DNA of 64,000 nucleotides from Clostridium sp. AM33-3. GTDB lineage: Bacteria; Bacillota; Clostridia; Lachnospirales; Lachnospiraceae. Positions 25,731 through 33,675 of this stretch are shown here, in pieces; position 1 is the first letter of the stretch, and each line of letters begins with the position of its first letter. The notes beneath the pieces were generated by a model that saw nothing but the letters and a program-made list of their open reading frames with translations, was not told where the DNA came from and did no database searches. The stretch is taken from assembly GCF_003480315.1 (NCBI RefSeq), contig NZ_QUIV01000007.1:54936-118935 (forward strand), in the 5' to 3' direction. The translations under genes were made by a program, and so were the position numbers.

Positions 25731-26006
25731 ATGTCAGCTGAGGCAAAAAAAGGATTTATTATTTCTGAATTGAAAAAGAATGGCTGCCGGATTACCAGCC
25801 AGAGAAAGCTTCTGATCGATGTGATCCTGCAGGATGAGTGCAGCTGCTGCAAGGAGATTTATTACAAAGCAGCAAAGCGTGACCCAAGTATCGGTATGGC
25901 TACCGTTTACCGTATGGTAAAAACGCTGGAGGAGGCAGGTCTGATCCAGAGAAAAAACATGTACCGCATTGATTACGATATGGGAGAGCAAATGGCGTTT
26001 GCATGA
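25731..26006 (+). CDS. short Fur-family DNA-binding protein lacking the dimerisation domain
   Basis: The 91-residue product has the winged helix of Fur regulators (GCRITSQRKLLIDVILQDE..CCKEIYYKAAKRDPSIGMATVYRMVKTLEEAGLI). It stops after the wing, at MYRIDYD. The usual C-terminal metal-binding and dimerisation domain (about 50-60 residues with HxH/CxxC motifs) is missing. No frameshifted remnant is obvious downstream; a hairpin follows at once. A strong AAAGGAGG site and an upstream iron box suggest it is expressed. It may be a minimal regulator or a decaying Fur. Confidence 0.85.
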   Translation: MSAEAKKGFIISELKKNGCRITSQRKLLIDVILQDECSCCKEIYYKAAKRDPSIGMATVYRMVKTLEEAGLIQRKNMYRIDYDMGEQMAFA

Positions 26007-26020
26007 AAGGAAAAAGAAAA

Positions 26021-26060
26021 GGAGCGTTAATGAGAAAAATTATCATTAACGCCCCCTTTC
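26021..26060 (+). terminator. hairpin terminator after the short Fur gene
   Basis: GGAGCGTTAATGA (26021-26033) pairs with TCATTAACGCCCC (26043-26055) with one mismatch, and CTTTC follows. Confidence 0.6.
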
Positions 26061-26168
26061 TGCCTTTATTAAGAAATTTTATCAATAAAACTCTTGAAAA
26101 TTAGAATTCGATGCGTTACAATACGCGTTAAACAAAAAATAAAAATACTTATGAGGAGGAATCCAGTT

Positions 26169-26486
26169 ATGTTAAAGATTTTAAAAGCATTAGATATCAA
26201 GAAATCCGGAGTGTTCGCAGCAGGCGTTCTGTTCGGTACTGCAGGTGTTAAGATCCTTGCAAGTGAAGATGCCAAGAAGGTTTACACCAACTGCACAGCA
26301 GCTGTCCTTCGTGCAAAAACATGCGTTCTGAACGTAGCAGCAAGCGTACAGGCTAACGCAGAGGATATCCTGGCAGAGGCTCAGCAGATCAACGAGGAGC
26401 GTGCGGCAAAGGCTGAGGCTGCGGCCTTCGCTGATGAGGCAGCAGAGGATGTTGAGAACGCACCAGAGGCAGCAGACGCTGAGTAA
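26169..26486 (+). CDS. DUF6110 family protein
   Basis: This 105-residue protein starts MLKILKALDIKKSGVFAAGVLFGTAGVKILASEDAKKVYTNCTAA. It has a hydrophobic N-terminal stretch (about residues 14-30), then a helical, Ala/Glu-rich acidic tail. It resembles DUF6110 proteins, which I associate with P-type ATPase genes such as the one downstream here. The start is fixed by AGGAGGA at 26152-26158; an upstream in-frame extension to 26094 has no site. Possible membrane-anchored partner of the ATPase; function unproven. Confidence 0.75.
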   Translation: MLKILKALDIKKSGVFAAGVLFGTAGVKILASEDAKKVYTNCTAAVLRAKTCVLNVAASVQANAEDILAEAQQINEERAAKAEAAAFADEAAEDVENAPEAADAE

Positions 26487-26556
26487 TTTCAAACCATTTA
26501 CCAAGCAGAGACAACTGTAAGAAAAAGCATGCGCTCTGTTTTGGAAACAAAGCAGG

Positions 26557-26594
26557 AAAAGGATGCACGATCATGCTCTGCATCCTTTTTCATT
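26557..26594 (+). terminator. intrinsic terminator after the DUF6110 gene
   Basis: AAAAGGATGCA (26557-26567) pairs perfectly with TGCATCCTTTT (26579-26589), followed by T. Confidence 0.8.
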
Positions 26595-26667
26595 GCCGGA
26601 AATGGCTTAATGCGCTGCTGGCGCATTGATTACTGACAGAGAACGTTACGAAAATAGTAACGAAAAG

Positions 26668-26799
26668 GTAACTATTCAGTAGGTCTGCGCATTTACTGCG
26701 CTGACCGTAAGAAAACATAGGATGGCAGGCAAAAATCCCATTGCCGCAGGCAATTTTCATGGATTTTTGCTCGTGACTGTGAAGGTACTGAGCAGTTAC
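26668..26799 (+). repeat. palindromic element, family A copy 2
   Basis: This 132-bp element has ends GTAACTATTCAGTA / TACTGAGCAGTTAC and the same two inner hairpins as copies 1 and 3. It ends 19 bases before the ATG of the P-type ATPase gene and points the same way. Together with the preceding terminator and small hairpins it fills the 332-base gap. Confidence 0.9.
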
Positions 26800-26818
26800 A
26801 CGAAAAGAGGAATACACT

Positions 26819-28909
26819 ATGAAATTTGTGATCAAACATGAGATCCGCGGAAGAATCCGTGTTCAGATCCTGCAGGGCCGCATGAGCATTGAGCAGGCAG
26901 ACATCCTGCAGTATTATTTTAACGCAAAACCATACTCCATTTCCGTAAAAGTGCGGGAGCGTCTGAGTGAAATTGTGATTCATTACGATGGTGACCGGGA
27001 AACGGTTGTCCGTGATCTGCAGACATTTTCCTACGAAAAGGCAGAAGTTCCGGAGTCTTATATCCAGAATTCCGGCCGTGCCCTAAACAGCGAATACTGG
27101 GAAAAGCTGATGACCCGTGTCATCATGCGTGTGGGAAATAACCTGTTTTTACCTGCAGGCGTCCGTGCAGTCATTACTTCTGTGAAATCTGTAAAATATA
27201 TCTGGAAGGGAATCTGTACGCTGGCAGCCAGAAAGATCGAGGTTCCGGTCCTGGATGCAACCGCCATTGGTGTTTCTATTATAAGAAGTGATTTTGACAC
27301 AGCCGGCTCTGTCATGTTCCTGCTTGGCATCGGCGAGATCCTGGAGGAATGGACCCACAAGAAGTCGGTGGGTGACCTGGCGCGCAGCATGTCCTTAAAT
27401 ATCACCAAGGTATGGCTGGTAAGTGACGGACAGGAGGTCCTGGTTCCGACCACGACAATTCAGAAATCGGATCTGGTACGCATTCATATGGGCAATGTGA
27501 TCCCGTTTGACGGCGAGGTGGCAGACGGCGAAGCTATGGTTAATCAGGCCTCCTTAACCGGTGAGTCCGTTCCGGCTGAAAAAACGAAGGGTGCCACGGT
27601 TTATGCAGGTACTGTAGTGGAAGAGGGAGAAATCACCATCCGTGTCAAAGAGACCGGAGGCTCCAGCAAATTTGATAAGATCGTGACCATGATCGAGGAA
27701 TCTGAAAAACTGAAATCTTCCCTGGAGGGTAAGGCAGAGCATCTGGCAGATACCCTGGTTCCCTACAGTCTGTTTGGCACCGGCCTGACCTGGCTGATCA
27801 CCAGAAACACAACCAAGGCACTTTCGATCCTGATGGTAGACTTCTCCTGTGCCCTGAAGCTGGCTATGCCGATCTCGGTACTGTCCGCGATCCGCGAGGC
27901 CAATATGTACGACATTACGGTGAAGGGCGGCAAGTATCTGGAGGCAATGGCAGAGGCCGACACGATCGTCTTTGATAAGACCGGTACTCTGACCAAGGCA
28001 CAGCCGACTGTGGTCGATGTGGTTTCCTTTAACAATATGACAGGTGATGAGCTTCTGCGCATCGCGGCATGTCTGGAAGAGCATTTCCCGCACTCCATGG
28101 CAAAGGCTGTGGTTGATGCGGCAAAGAAGAAGCATCTCGTTCATGAGGAACTGCACAGCAAGGTAGAGTATATTGTTGCACACGGCATTTCCACCACACT
28201 GGAAGATAAGATGGGAGATAAAAAGGCTATTATCGGCAGTGCGCATTTCGTTTTTGAGGATGAAAAATGTACCGTTCCGAAAGGCAGACAGGAAGCATTC
28301 GATGCTCTTGCGCCGGAATACTCGCATCTGTATCTGGCCATCGACGGTGAACTGGCTGCTGTCATCTGCATCCAGGATCCGCTGCGTGAGGAAGCCCGCG
28401 ATGTCATTGCTTCCTTAAAAGAGGCGGGCATCAGCAAGGTTGTCATGATGACCGGAGACAGTGAGCGTACTGCCAAAGCCATTGCGGCCATGGCCGGTGT
28501 AGACGAGTATTATTCGGAGGTGCTGCCGGAGGATAAGGCAAGCTTTGTGGAAAAAGAAAAGGCTGCGGGGCGTAAGGTCATCATGATCGGTGACGGTATT
28601 AACGATTCCCCGGCGCTTTCTGCCGCGAACGTGGGCATTGCCATCAGTGACGGCGCAGAGCTGGCCAGAGAGATCGCGGATGTGACCATAGGCGCAGACA
28701 ATCTGTACGAGGTGGTAACCTTAAAGCTGATCAGTAATCATCTGATGCAGCGTATCCATTGGAATTACCGCACGATCGTCGGCTTCAATGCCGGACTGAT
28801 CGCTCTGGGCGTTCTGGGAGTGCTCACACCGGCAACCTCTGCCCTCCTGCACAATACCTCTACCCTGCTGATCAGTTTAAAGAGCATGCAGAACCTGCTT
28901 CCGGAATAA
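26819..28909 (+). CDS. P1B-type metal-transporting ATPase with altered CPC motif
   Basis: The 696-residue ATPase has the A-domain TGES, the phosphorylation site D386 in FDKTGTLT, and MIGDGINDSPAL. The N-terminal 70 residues are a degenerate HMA-like domain without CxxC. The transmembrane metal motif, normally CPC or SPC followed by ALGLA, reads FSC-ALKLA (C344), so the metal site is atypical. Its place behind feo, Fur and DUF6110 genes suggests export of iron or another divalent metal, which is inference. AGAGGAA precedes the start. A family A element lies directly upstream. Confidence 0.9.
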   Translation: MKFVIKHEIRGRIRVQILQGRMSIEQADILQYYFNAKPYSISVKVRERLSEIVIHYDGDRETVVRDLQTFSYEKAEVPESYIQNSGRALNSEYWEKLMTRVIMRVGNNLFLPAGVRAVITSVKSVKYIWKGICTLAARKIEVPVLDATAIGVSIIRSDFDTAGSVMFLLGIGEILEEWTHKKSVGDLARSMSLNITKVWLVSDGQEVLVPTTTIQKSDLVRIHMGNVIPFDGEVADGEAMVNQASLTGESVPAEKTKGATVYAGTVVEEGEITIRVKETGGSSKFDKIVTMIEESEKLKSSLEGKAEHLADTLVPYSLFGTGLTWLITRNTTKALSILMVDFSCALKLAMPISVLSAIREANMYDITVKGGKYLEAMAEADTIVFDKTGTLTKAQPTVVDVVSFNNMTGDELLRIAACLEEHFPHSMAKAVVDAAKKKHLVHEELHSKVEYIVAHGISTTLEDKMGDKKAIIGSAHFVFEDEKCTVPKGRQEAFDALAPEYSHLYLAIDGELAAVICIQDPLREEARDVIASLKEAGISKVVMMTGDSERTAKAIAAMAGVDEYYSEVLPEDKASFVEKEKAAGRKVIMIGDGINDSPALSAANVGIAISDGAELAREIADVTIGADNLYEVVTLKLISNHLMQRIHWNYRTIVGFNAGLIALGVLGVLTPATSALLHNTSTLLISLKSMQNLLPE

Positions 28910-29037
28910 AGACAAGCTGTAGTTGAGAATCTTTCCTTAGAAGCACTTCAGACAACTTTAGAAAAAGACTGGACTTGCCTGGGAATATCGTTTATGATAG
29001 TAGTAATTCCCTTACTGGGACAGGAGGTTGTTGTTGT

Positions 29038-29403
29038 ATGCATGAATCAGGGGAAAACTATCTGGAAACAATACTGATGATCAAGGAAAAGAAAGGAGTT
29101 GTCCGTTCCATCGATGTGGCGCGCGCACTGAATTTCAGTAAGCCGAGCGTCAGCAGAGCTATGGGCCTGCTGCGGGATCAGGGATTCATTTCCATGGAAC
29201 AGGGCGGTGACATCCAGCTTACAGAGGAGGGCCTTGCCAAGGCGAAATCCATCTACGCGCGTCACCTTCTCCTGACTGCTTTTCTACAGGAAGTAACCGG
29301 CGTTTCGGAAGAAATGGCTGAGGAAAATGCCTGCCGTATGGAGCACATTCTGGATCAGGAAGTGGTCGACGGGATCAGTACCTACATGTCAAAAAGTAAA
29401 TAG
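29038..29403 (+). CDS. DtxR/MntR family metal-dependent regulator
   Basis: The 121-residue protein has a winged helix (ENYLETILMIKEKKGVVRSIDVARALNFSKPSVSRAMGLLRDQGFISMEQGGDIQLTEEG) and a dimerisation helix region with E/C/H positions (EENACRMEHILDQEV), as in MntR/IdeR. It lacks an SH3-like third domain. ACAGGAGG precedes ATG 29038; an upstream in-frame start at 28975 lacks a site. It is a good candidate reader of the GTTAGC-N5-CTAAC boxes, which resemble DtxR-type operators. A hairpin follows at 29413-29439. Confidence 0.88.
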   Translation: MHESGENYLETILMIKEKKGVVRSIDVARALNFSKPSVSRAMGLLRDQGFISMEQGGDIQLTEEGLAKAKSIYARHLLLTAFLQEVTGVSEEMAEENACRMEHILDQEVVDGISTYMSKSK

Positions 29404-29412
29404 AGCAAAGAG

Positions 29413-29439
29413 TATGCCGGGCATGAACTGCCCGGCATA
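29413..29439 (+). terminator. hairpin after the DtxR-like gene
   Basis: TATGCCGGGCA pairs perfectly with TGCCCGGCATA around TGAAC. The T tail is short. Confidence 0.55.
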
Positions 29440-29468
29440 TTGACATTCTGCGTATTTTGTGACAGAAT
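29440..29468 (+). promoter_or_regulatory. promoter candidate for the COG0523 GTPase pair
   Basis: TTGACA (29440-29445) and CAGAAT (29463-29468) have a 17-base spacer. Confidence 0.4.
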
Positions 29469-29542
29469 GGAAAACGGTAGCGGCTGCTAACAGCCGCTTT
29501 GGAAACAGCATTAAGGATTATGAAAGAAAAGAAGGGATCATC

Positions 29543-30763
29543 ATGACAAAGATTGATATTATCTCCGGCTTTTTAGGAGCAGGAAAAACTACATTTATTA
29601 AGAAACTTTTACAGGAAGCTATCAAGGGGGAGCAGGTTGTCCTCATTGAGAACGAGTTTGGCCAGATTGGTATCGACGGCGGTTTCTTAAAGGATTCCGG
29701 TATCGAGATCCGTGAGATGAACTCCGGCTGTATCTGCTGCTCTTTAGTAGGTGATTTCGGTAAATCTCTGGAGGAAGTACTGACCAAGTACAAACCAGAG
29801 CGAGTGATCATTGAGCCTTCCGGCGTAGGCAAGCTGTCTGACGTTATGAATGCCGTCCGCGACGTGGCAAAGAATCTGGATGTAAAATTAAACAGCGCGG
29901 TCACCATCGTAGACGCCACCAAGTGTAAAATGTATATGAAGAACTTCGGTGAGTTCTTTAACAATCAGATCGAGAATGCAGGTACTATCGTAATGAGCCG
30001 TACCGATGTGGCTGATTCCAGGAAGGTGCTGGCAGACGTGGATCTCTTACGTGAGCACAACAAGGACGCAAGTATCGTGACTACCCCGATCGACCAGCTG
30101 ACCGGAGCACAGCTTTTAGAGCTCATCGAGAAGCCGGATACCATGATGGAAGAGCTGCTGGCCCAGGTGAAGGAGGAGCATGCGCACCATCATCATCATG
30201 ACCATGACGGACATTGCAGCTGCGGCTGTGAGGATCATGACCATGAAGACCATGATCATGAGGAGCATGAGCATCATCATCACCACGATCACGATGGCGA
30301 ATGCGGCTGCGAGGATCACGACCATGAGCACCACCATCACGACCATGAGGAGCATCATCATCACCACGATCATGACGATGCGTGCGGCTGCGAGGATCAC
30401 GACCACGAGCATCATCACGACCACGATGATGAGTGTAGCTGTGGCTGCCATGACCATGAGCATCACCATCATCATGCAGATGAGGTGTTCTCAAGCTGGG
30501 GTCTTGAGACTATTGACGCAGTGAACAAGGATCAGCTGACTGCGATCCTGGAAGAGCTGGCTTACGGCAATGAGTACGGAGATATTCTTCGTGCCAAGGG
30601 CATGCTTCCGGGTGAGAAAGAGGGCGAGTGGTACTACTTCGATATGGTTCCGGAGCAGTACGAGATCCGCACCGGAGCACCGGATTATACCGGTAAGGTA
30701 TGTGTCATCGGAGCAAACTTAAAAGAAGATGAATTAAAGAAAGCTTTTGGCAGAAACGAATAA
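29543..30763 (+). CDS. COG0523 (CobW/ZNG1-type) metal-chaperone GTPase with His-rich insert
   Basis: The 406-residue GTPase has Walker A GFLGAGKTT (residues 9-17) and the CxCC metal-binding motif SGCICCSL. A long His/Asp/Glu/Cys-rich segment at about residues 212-313, with repeats like HDHDGHCSCGCEDHDHE, precedes the CobW C-terminal domain. Such proteins move zinc or cobalt into client enzymes; the insert would store or buffer metal. GAAGGGA precedes ATG 29543; the frame is open further upstream without a site. It is followed 15 bases later by a second COG0523-like gene. Confidence 0.93.
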   Translation: MTKIDIISGFLGAGKTTFIKKLLQEAIKGEQVVLIENEFGQIGIDGGFLKDSGIEIREMNSGCICCSLVGDFGKSLEEVLTKYKPERVIIEPSGVGKLSDVMNAVRDVAKNLDVKLNSAVTIVDATKCKMYMKNFGEFFNNQIENAGTIVMSRTDVADSRKVLADVDLLREHNKDASIVTTPIDQLTGAQLLELIEKPDTMMEELLAQVKEEHAHHHHHDHDGHCSCGCEDHDHEDHDHEEHEHHHHHDHDGECGCEDHDHEHHHHDHEEHHHHHDHDDACGCEDHDHEHHHDHDDECSCGCHDHEHHHHHADEVFSSWGLETIDAVNKDQLTAILEELAYGNEYGDILRAKGMLPGEKEGEWYYFDMVPEQYEIRTGAPDYTGKVCVIGANLKEDELKKAFGRNE

Positions 30764-30778
30764 GGACAGGTACAGAAT

Positions 30779-31729
30779 ATGGGACCAATGATTGACGATG
30801 AAGTAACGCCGGTATTTCTGATCAATGGATTTTTAGAGGCAGGAAAGACCGAATTTTTATCCTTCACCATGGAGCAGGATTATTTCCGGACTGAGGGCAA
30901 GACCCTTCTGATCGTATGTGAGGAGGGGGACACGGAGTACGATGACGCGCTCTTAAAAGACACAAAGACCTCGGTTGTGTATGTAGACAGCCTGGATGAG
31001 ATCACGCCGGAGCGTTTAACAGAGCTGGAGCTTCTGCATCAGCCGGAGCGTGTGCTGATCGAGTGGAACGGCATGTGGAACCAGGACGATTTAAAGCTTC
31101 CGAAGGACTGGACTATTTACCAGCAGATTACCATCATTGACATGTCTACGTTTGAGCTGTATGTGAAGAACATGAAGTCACTGTTAAATGCCATGGTAAA
31201 GAACTCAGAGCTTATCATCTGCAACCGGTGCGATGGTATCGAGGATCTGGAACGCTATAAGCGTATGCTCAAATCCATGAACACCCAGTGTGACATTGTA
31301 TTTGAGGATGAAAACGGTGAGATTGATGAGATCTCTGAGGAAGATCTTCCTTATGATATGAAGGCAGATGTGATCAAGATCAGCCCGGAAGCATACGGTA
31401 TCTGGTACATTGACTGCATGGACAAGCCGGAGCGTTATAAGGGCAAGGTGGTGGAATTTACCGCGATGGTCATGAAATCCTCAAATTTCCCGAAAAACTA
31501 TTTTGTTCCGGGACGTATGGCTATGACCTGCTGCGCAGAGGATATGACCTTCCTTGGATATATCTGTAAATCCAAGGATGCGCGTAATCTGGAAACCAGG
31601 CAGTGGGTGACCGTGCGTGCGCGTGTTGAGATTGAATACTGGCAGGATTACAACGGTGAGGGTCCGGTGCTTTACGCAGAGGAAGTTGTGCCGGCTGAGC
31701 CGATCAAGGATGTTGTTCAGTTTGGCTAA
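30779..31729 (+). CDS. COG0523-like GTPase fused to a TIGR03943/DUF1980-like domain
   Basis: The 316-residue protein has an N-terminal GTPase-like half with a degenerate Walker A GFLEAGKT (residues 17-24) and no CxCC motif. The C-terminal half (about 205-316) has YKGKVVEFTAMVMKSS, FVPGRMAMTCCAEDM and RQWVTVRARVE. That pattern matches the C-terminal domain of TIGR03943/DUF1980 proteins such as YcgQ, which are linked to zinc homeostasis. It is coupled to the His-rich GTPase upstream. A zinc-handling role is inferred; the metal ligand may be the CC pair. Confidence 0.78.
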   Translation: MGPMIDDEVTPVFLINGFLEAGKTEFLSFTMEQDYFRTEGKTLLIVCEEGDTEYDDALLKDTKTSVVYVDSLDEITPERLTELELLHQPERVLIEWNGMWNQDDLKLPKDWTIYQQITIIDMSTFELYVKNMKSLLNAMVKNSELIICNRCDGIEDLERYKRMLKSMNTQCDIVFEDENGEIDEISEEDLPYDMKADVIKISPEAYGIWYIDCMDKPERYKGKVVEFTAMVMKSSNFPKNYFVPGRMAMTCCAEDMTFLGYICKSKDARNLETRQWVTVRARVEIEYWQDYNGEGPVLYAEEVVPAEPIKDVVQFG

Positions 31730-31750
31730 AAAATGTTTTAAATGGAATAC

Positions 31751-31793
31751 AAAAAAGGAGCTTTGCGGGATGAACCTGCAAAGCTCCTTTTTT
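31751..31793. terminator. bidirectional terminator
   Basis: AAAAAAGGAGCTTTGC (31751-31766) is the exact reverse complement of 31778-31793. It lies between the convergent GTPase and carbamate kinase genes. Confidence 0.88.
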
Positions 31794-31804
31794 GTAAGAC
31801 ATAT

Positions 31805-32743
31805 TTATTCGATGGTAGTGCCGGCTTTGCCGTTGACAGCGTCCTCAGCCTTTGCCATGGTGGTGATGATGGCACTGCGGTTTTTGCCTGCCTTCAGGAA
31901 GGAAAGGGCCGCGTCAATCTTCGGCAGCATGGATGAGGTGCCGAACTGGCCTTCCTCAGCATATTTTTCTGCTTCTTCCACGCTCATGTGGGAAAGCGGA
32001 GTCTCGTCTGCCTTGCCATAGTTTAAGGAAACCTGCTCCACGTCGGTCAGGATCATGAGAACATCGGCATCGATCTCTTTTGCGAGAAGGCCGCTTACCA
32101 GATCCTTCTCGATGACGGCACTGGCACCGCGCAGCTCGCAGCCCTGCTCCATGACCGGAATACCGCCGCCGCCGCAGGAAATGACGATCTGGTCAGCATC
32201 CATAAGGGTACGGATGGTATCGATCTCTACAATGCCGACCGGCTTCGGAGCGGAAACAATACGCTGCCAGCCCTTGCCGGAAACCTCTGTCACGTAATTG
32301 CCCTTTGCTTCTTCGGCATCTGCCTGCGCTCTGGTCATGTAACGGCCGATCTTTTTTACCGGATTGTAAAAGGATTCATCATACGGGTCTACCATAACCT
32401 GAGTAAGAACAGTGGAGACTGGTTTGTAGATCCCTCGCTTTAACAGGGCAGAACGGATGCCGTTCTGAAGATCATAGCCGATATAGCCCTGACTCATAGC
32501 AGAGCAGACGGACATGGGAGCCGGGGTGTAGCCCTCGTCCTCATGGTTGGAGCAAAGCTCATTCATAGCCGTGTGGATCATGCCGACCTGAGGTGCGTTG
32601 CTGTGGACAACAGCAACCTGCCAGCCGTTCTGGATGAAATCTGCAATTAATTTTGAGGTGGCAGCTACAGCCTTTTTCTGCTCCGGGAGATTGGTGCCCA
32701 GGGCATCGTGACCAAGCGCCATAACAATTCTTTTCTTTGCCAT
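31805..32743 (-). CDS. arcC: carbamate kinase
   Basis: Carbamate kinase transfers phosphate from carbamoyl phosphate to ADP, the energy-yielding last step of arginine, agmatine or purine-derived ureide breakdown. The 312-residue length is standard. Landmarks are ALGHDALGTN near the N-terminus, VAVVHSNAPQVG, VISCGGGGIPV, and DVLMILTDVEQVSLNYG. The N-terminal GGNA of the family reads GHDA here. ATG 32743 follows AGAAAGGA. No arcA or arcB is in the window, so its pathway partner is unknown. Confidence 0.93.
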   Translation of the reverse strand: MAKKRIVMALGHDALGTNLPEQKKAVAATSKLIADFIQNGWQVAVVHSNAPQVGMIHTAMNELCSNHEDEGYTPAPMSVCSAMSQGYIGYDLQNGIRSALLKRGIYKPVSTVLTQVMVDPYDESFYNPVKKIGRYMTRAQADAEEAKGNYVTEVSGKGWQRIVSAPKPVGIVEIDTIRTLMDADQIVISCGGGGIPVMEQGCELRGASAVIEKDLVSGLLAKEIDADVLMILTDVEQVSLNYGKADETPLSHMSVEEAEKYAEEGQFGTSSMLPKIDAALSFLKAGKNRSAIITTMAKAEDAVNGKAGTTIE

Positions 32744-32823
32744 ATGATCAAATCCTTTCTGTTTGTGAATTTGGGATAATACTGTTTGAGCAACAGTGTT
32801 TGCGTTCATTATAGTGTTTCTGC

Positions 32824-32853
32824 TTGAAAATTGCAACCAGTTTATGGTATAGT
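32824..32853 (+). promoter_or_regulatory. promoter candidate for the CPBP protease-glycosyltransferase pair
   Basis: TTGAAA (32824-32829) and TATAGT (32848-32853) have an 18-base spacer. Confidence 0.5.
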
Positions 32854-32916
32854 GAGAGAGTTATATCAGAATCAATGCTGATGTGAAAATAGAGAGAATA
32901 TTTATGGAAATACCAT

Positions 32917-33675
32917 ATGGAAAACAAAGACAATAAGGCGCTCCGGACAGCTTTTTGGCTGCTTGGACCGCTCCTCTTTTATGAACTTTGCACGGAGGCT
33001 GCCGGCCTGGCATGTTCTTTATTTGGTACACAGGATGCCATGGCTGTGACTGGGGGCGGAGCGCTTCTGGCGCTACCGTTTCTGTATGCTGCATACCGGA
33101 AAAAACGGAGCATGGATATGAAACCGATGCAGTGTCCCAGGCATTTGCCGGCCGGCTGCTTTTTCGCAGCTGTGGCTGGCAGTGGTGCCTGTCTCTGTCT
33201 GAATGTGCTCCTTAAGGCCCTGATGCTCTCTGATGGCTGGAGCAGCACGCGGGAGGCCGTATACGGAGCCTCTATGACGGTCCGGGTTCTGGTGACGGTT
33301 CTGCTTGCGCCTCTGACCGAAGAGCTTCTGTTTCGCGGTCTGATCCGCACAGAACTGAGAACCCATATGAGAGCGCGCACGGCAGCTTTTCTGGGTGCAT
33401 TGCTGTTTGGCCTGTACCACGGAAACTTAAGCCAGGGGATCTACGCGTTTCTTCTGGCCCTGTGTCTGGAGCTGGTATGTGAATGGAGCGGCTCTCTGCT
33501 TCCGGCGGTATGCCTGCATGCGGGAGCCAATGGGGCGGCTATCTGCATGACTGAGCTGATGGCCGGTCATGCAGCGGTTTTCAATCTGCCAGGTGTCACC
33601 TTTTTTGCAGCAGCGGGTACAGCTTTGGCAGCTGCAGCGTTATATAAAACCAAGGAGGTTTTTTCTAAATCATGA
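32917..33675 (+). CDS. CPBP (CAAX) family intramembrane metalloprotease
   Basis: This 252-residue multi-pass protein has the CPBP motifs: EELLFRGLI (EExxxR, about residues 130-138), FGLYHGN (FxxxH) and a later CLHAGANGAA (HxxxN). These residues bind the catalytic metal in Rce1-like proteases. About seven membrane helices are visible. Bacterial members act in peptide processing or self-immunity; no bacteriocin gene is nearby. Its stop overlaps the next gene by four bases (ATGA), so it is translationally coupled to a glycosyltransferase. The binding site before ATG 32917 is weak. Confidence 0.88.
   Translation: MENKDNKALRTAFWLLGPLLFYELCTEAAGLACSLFGTQDAMAVTGGGALLALPFLYAAYRKKRSMDMKPMQCPRHLPAGCFFAAVAGSGACLCLNVLLKALMLSDGWSSTREAVYGASMTVRVLVTVLLAPLTEELLFRGLIRTELRTHMRARTAAFLGALLFGLYHGNLSQGIYAFLLALCLELVCEWSGSLLPAVCLHAGANGAAICMTELMAGHAAVFNLPGVTFFAAAGTALAAAALYKTKEVFSKS

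Noticed and set aside
30116..30494. Minus- and plus-strand frames of 114-123 residues
   Set aside because: These are shadows of the His-rich segment of the COG0523 GTPase; low-complexity DNA is open in many frames.
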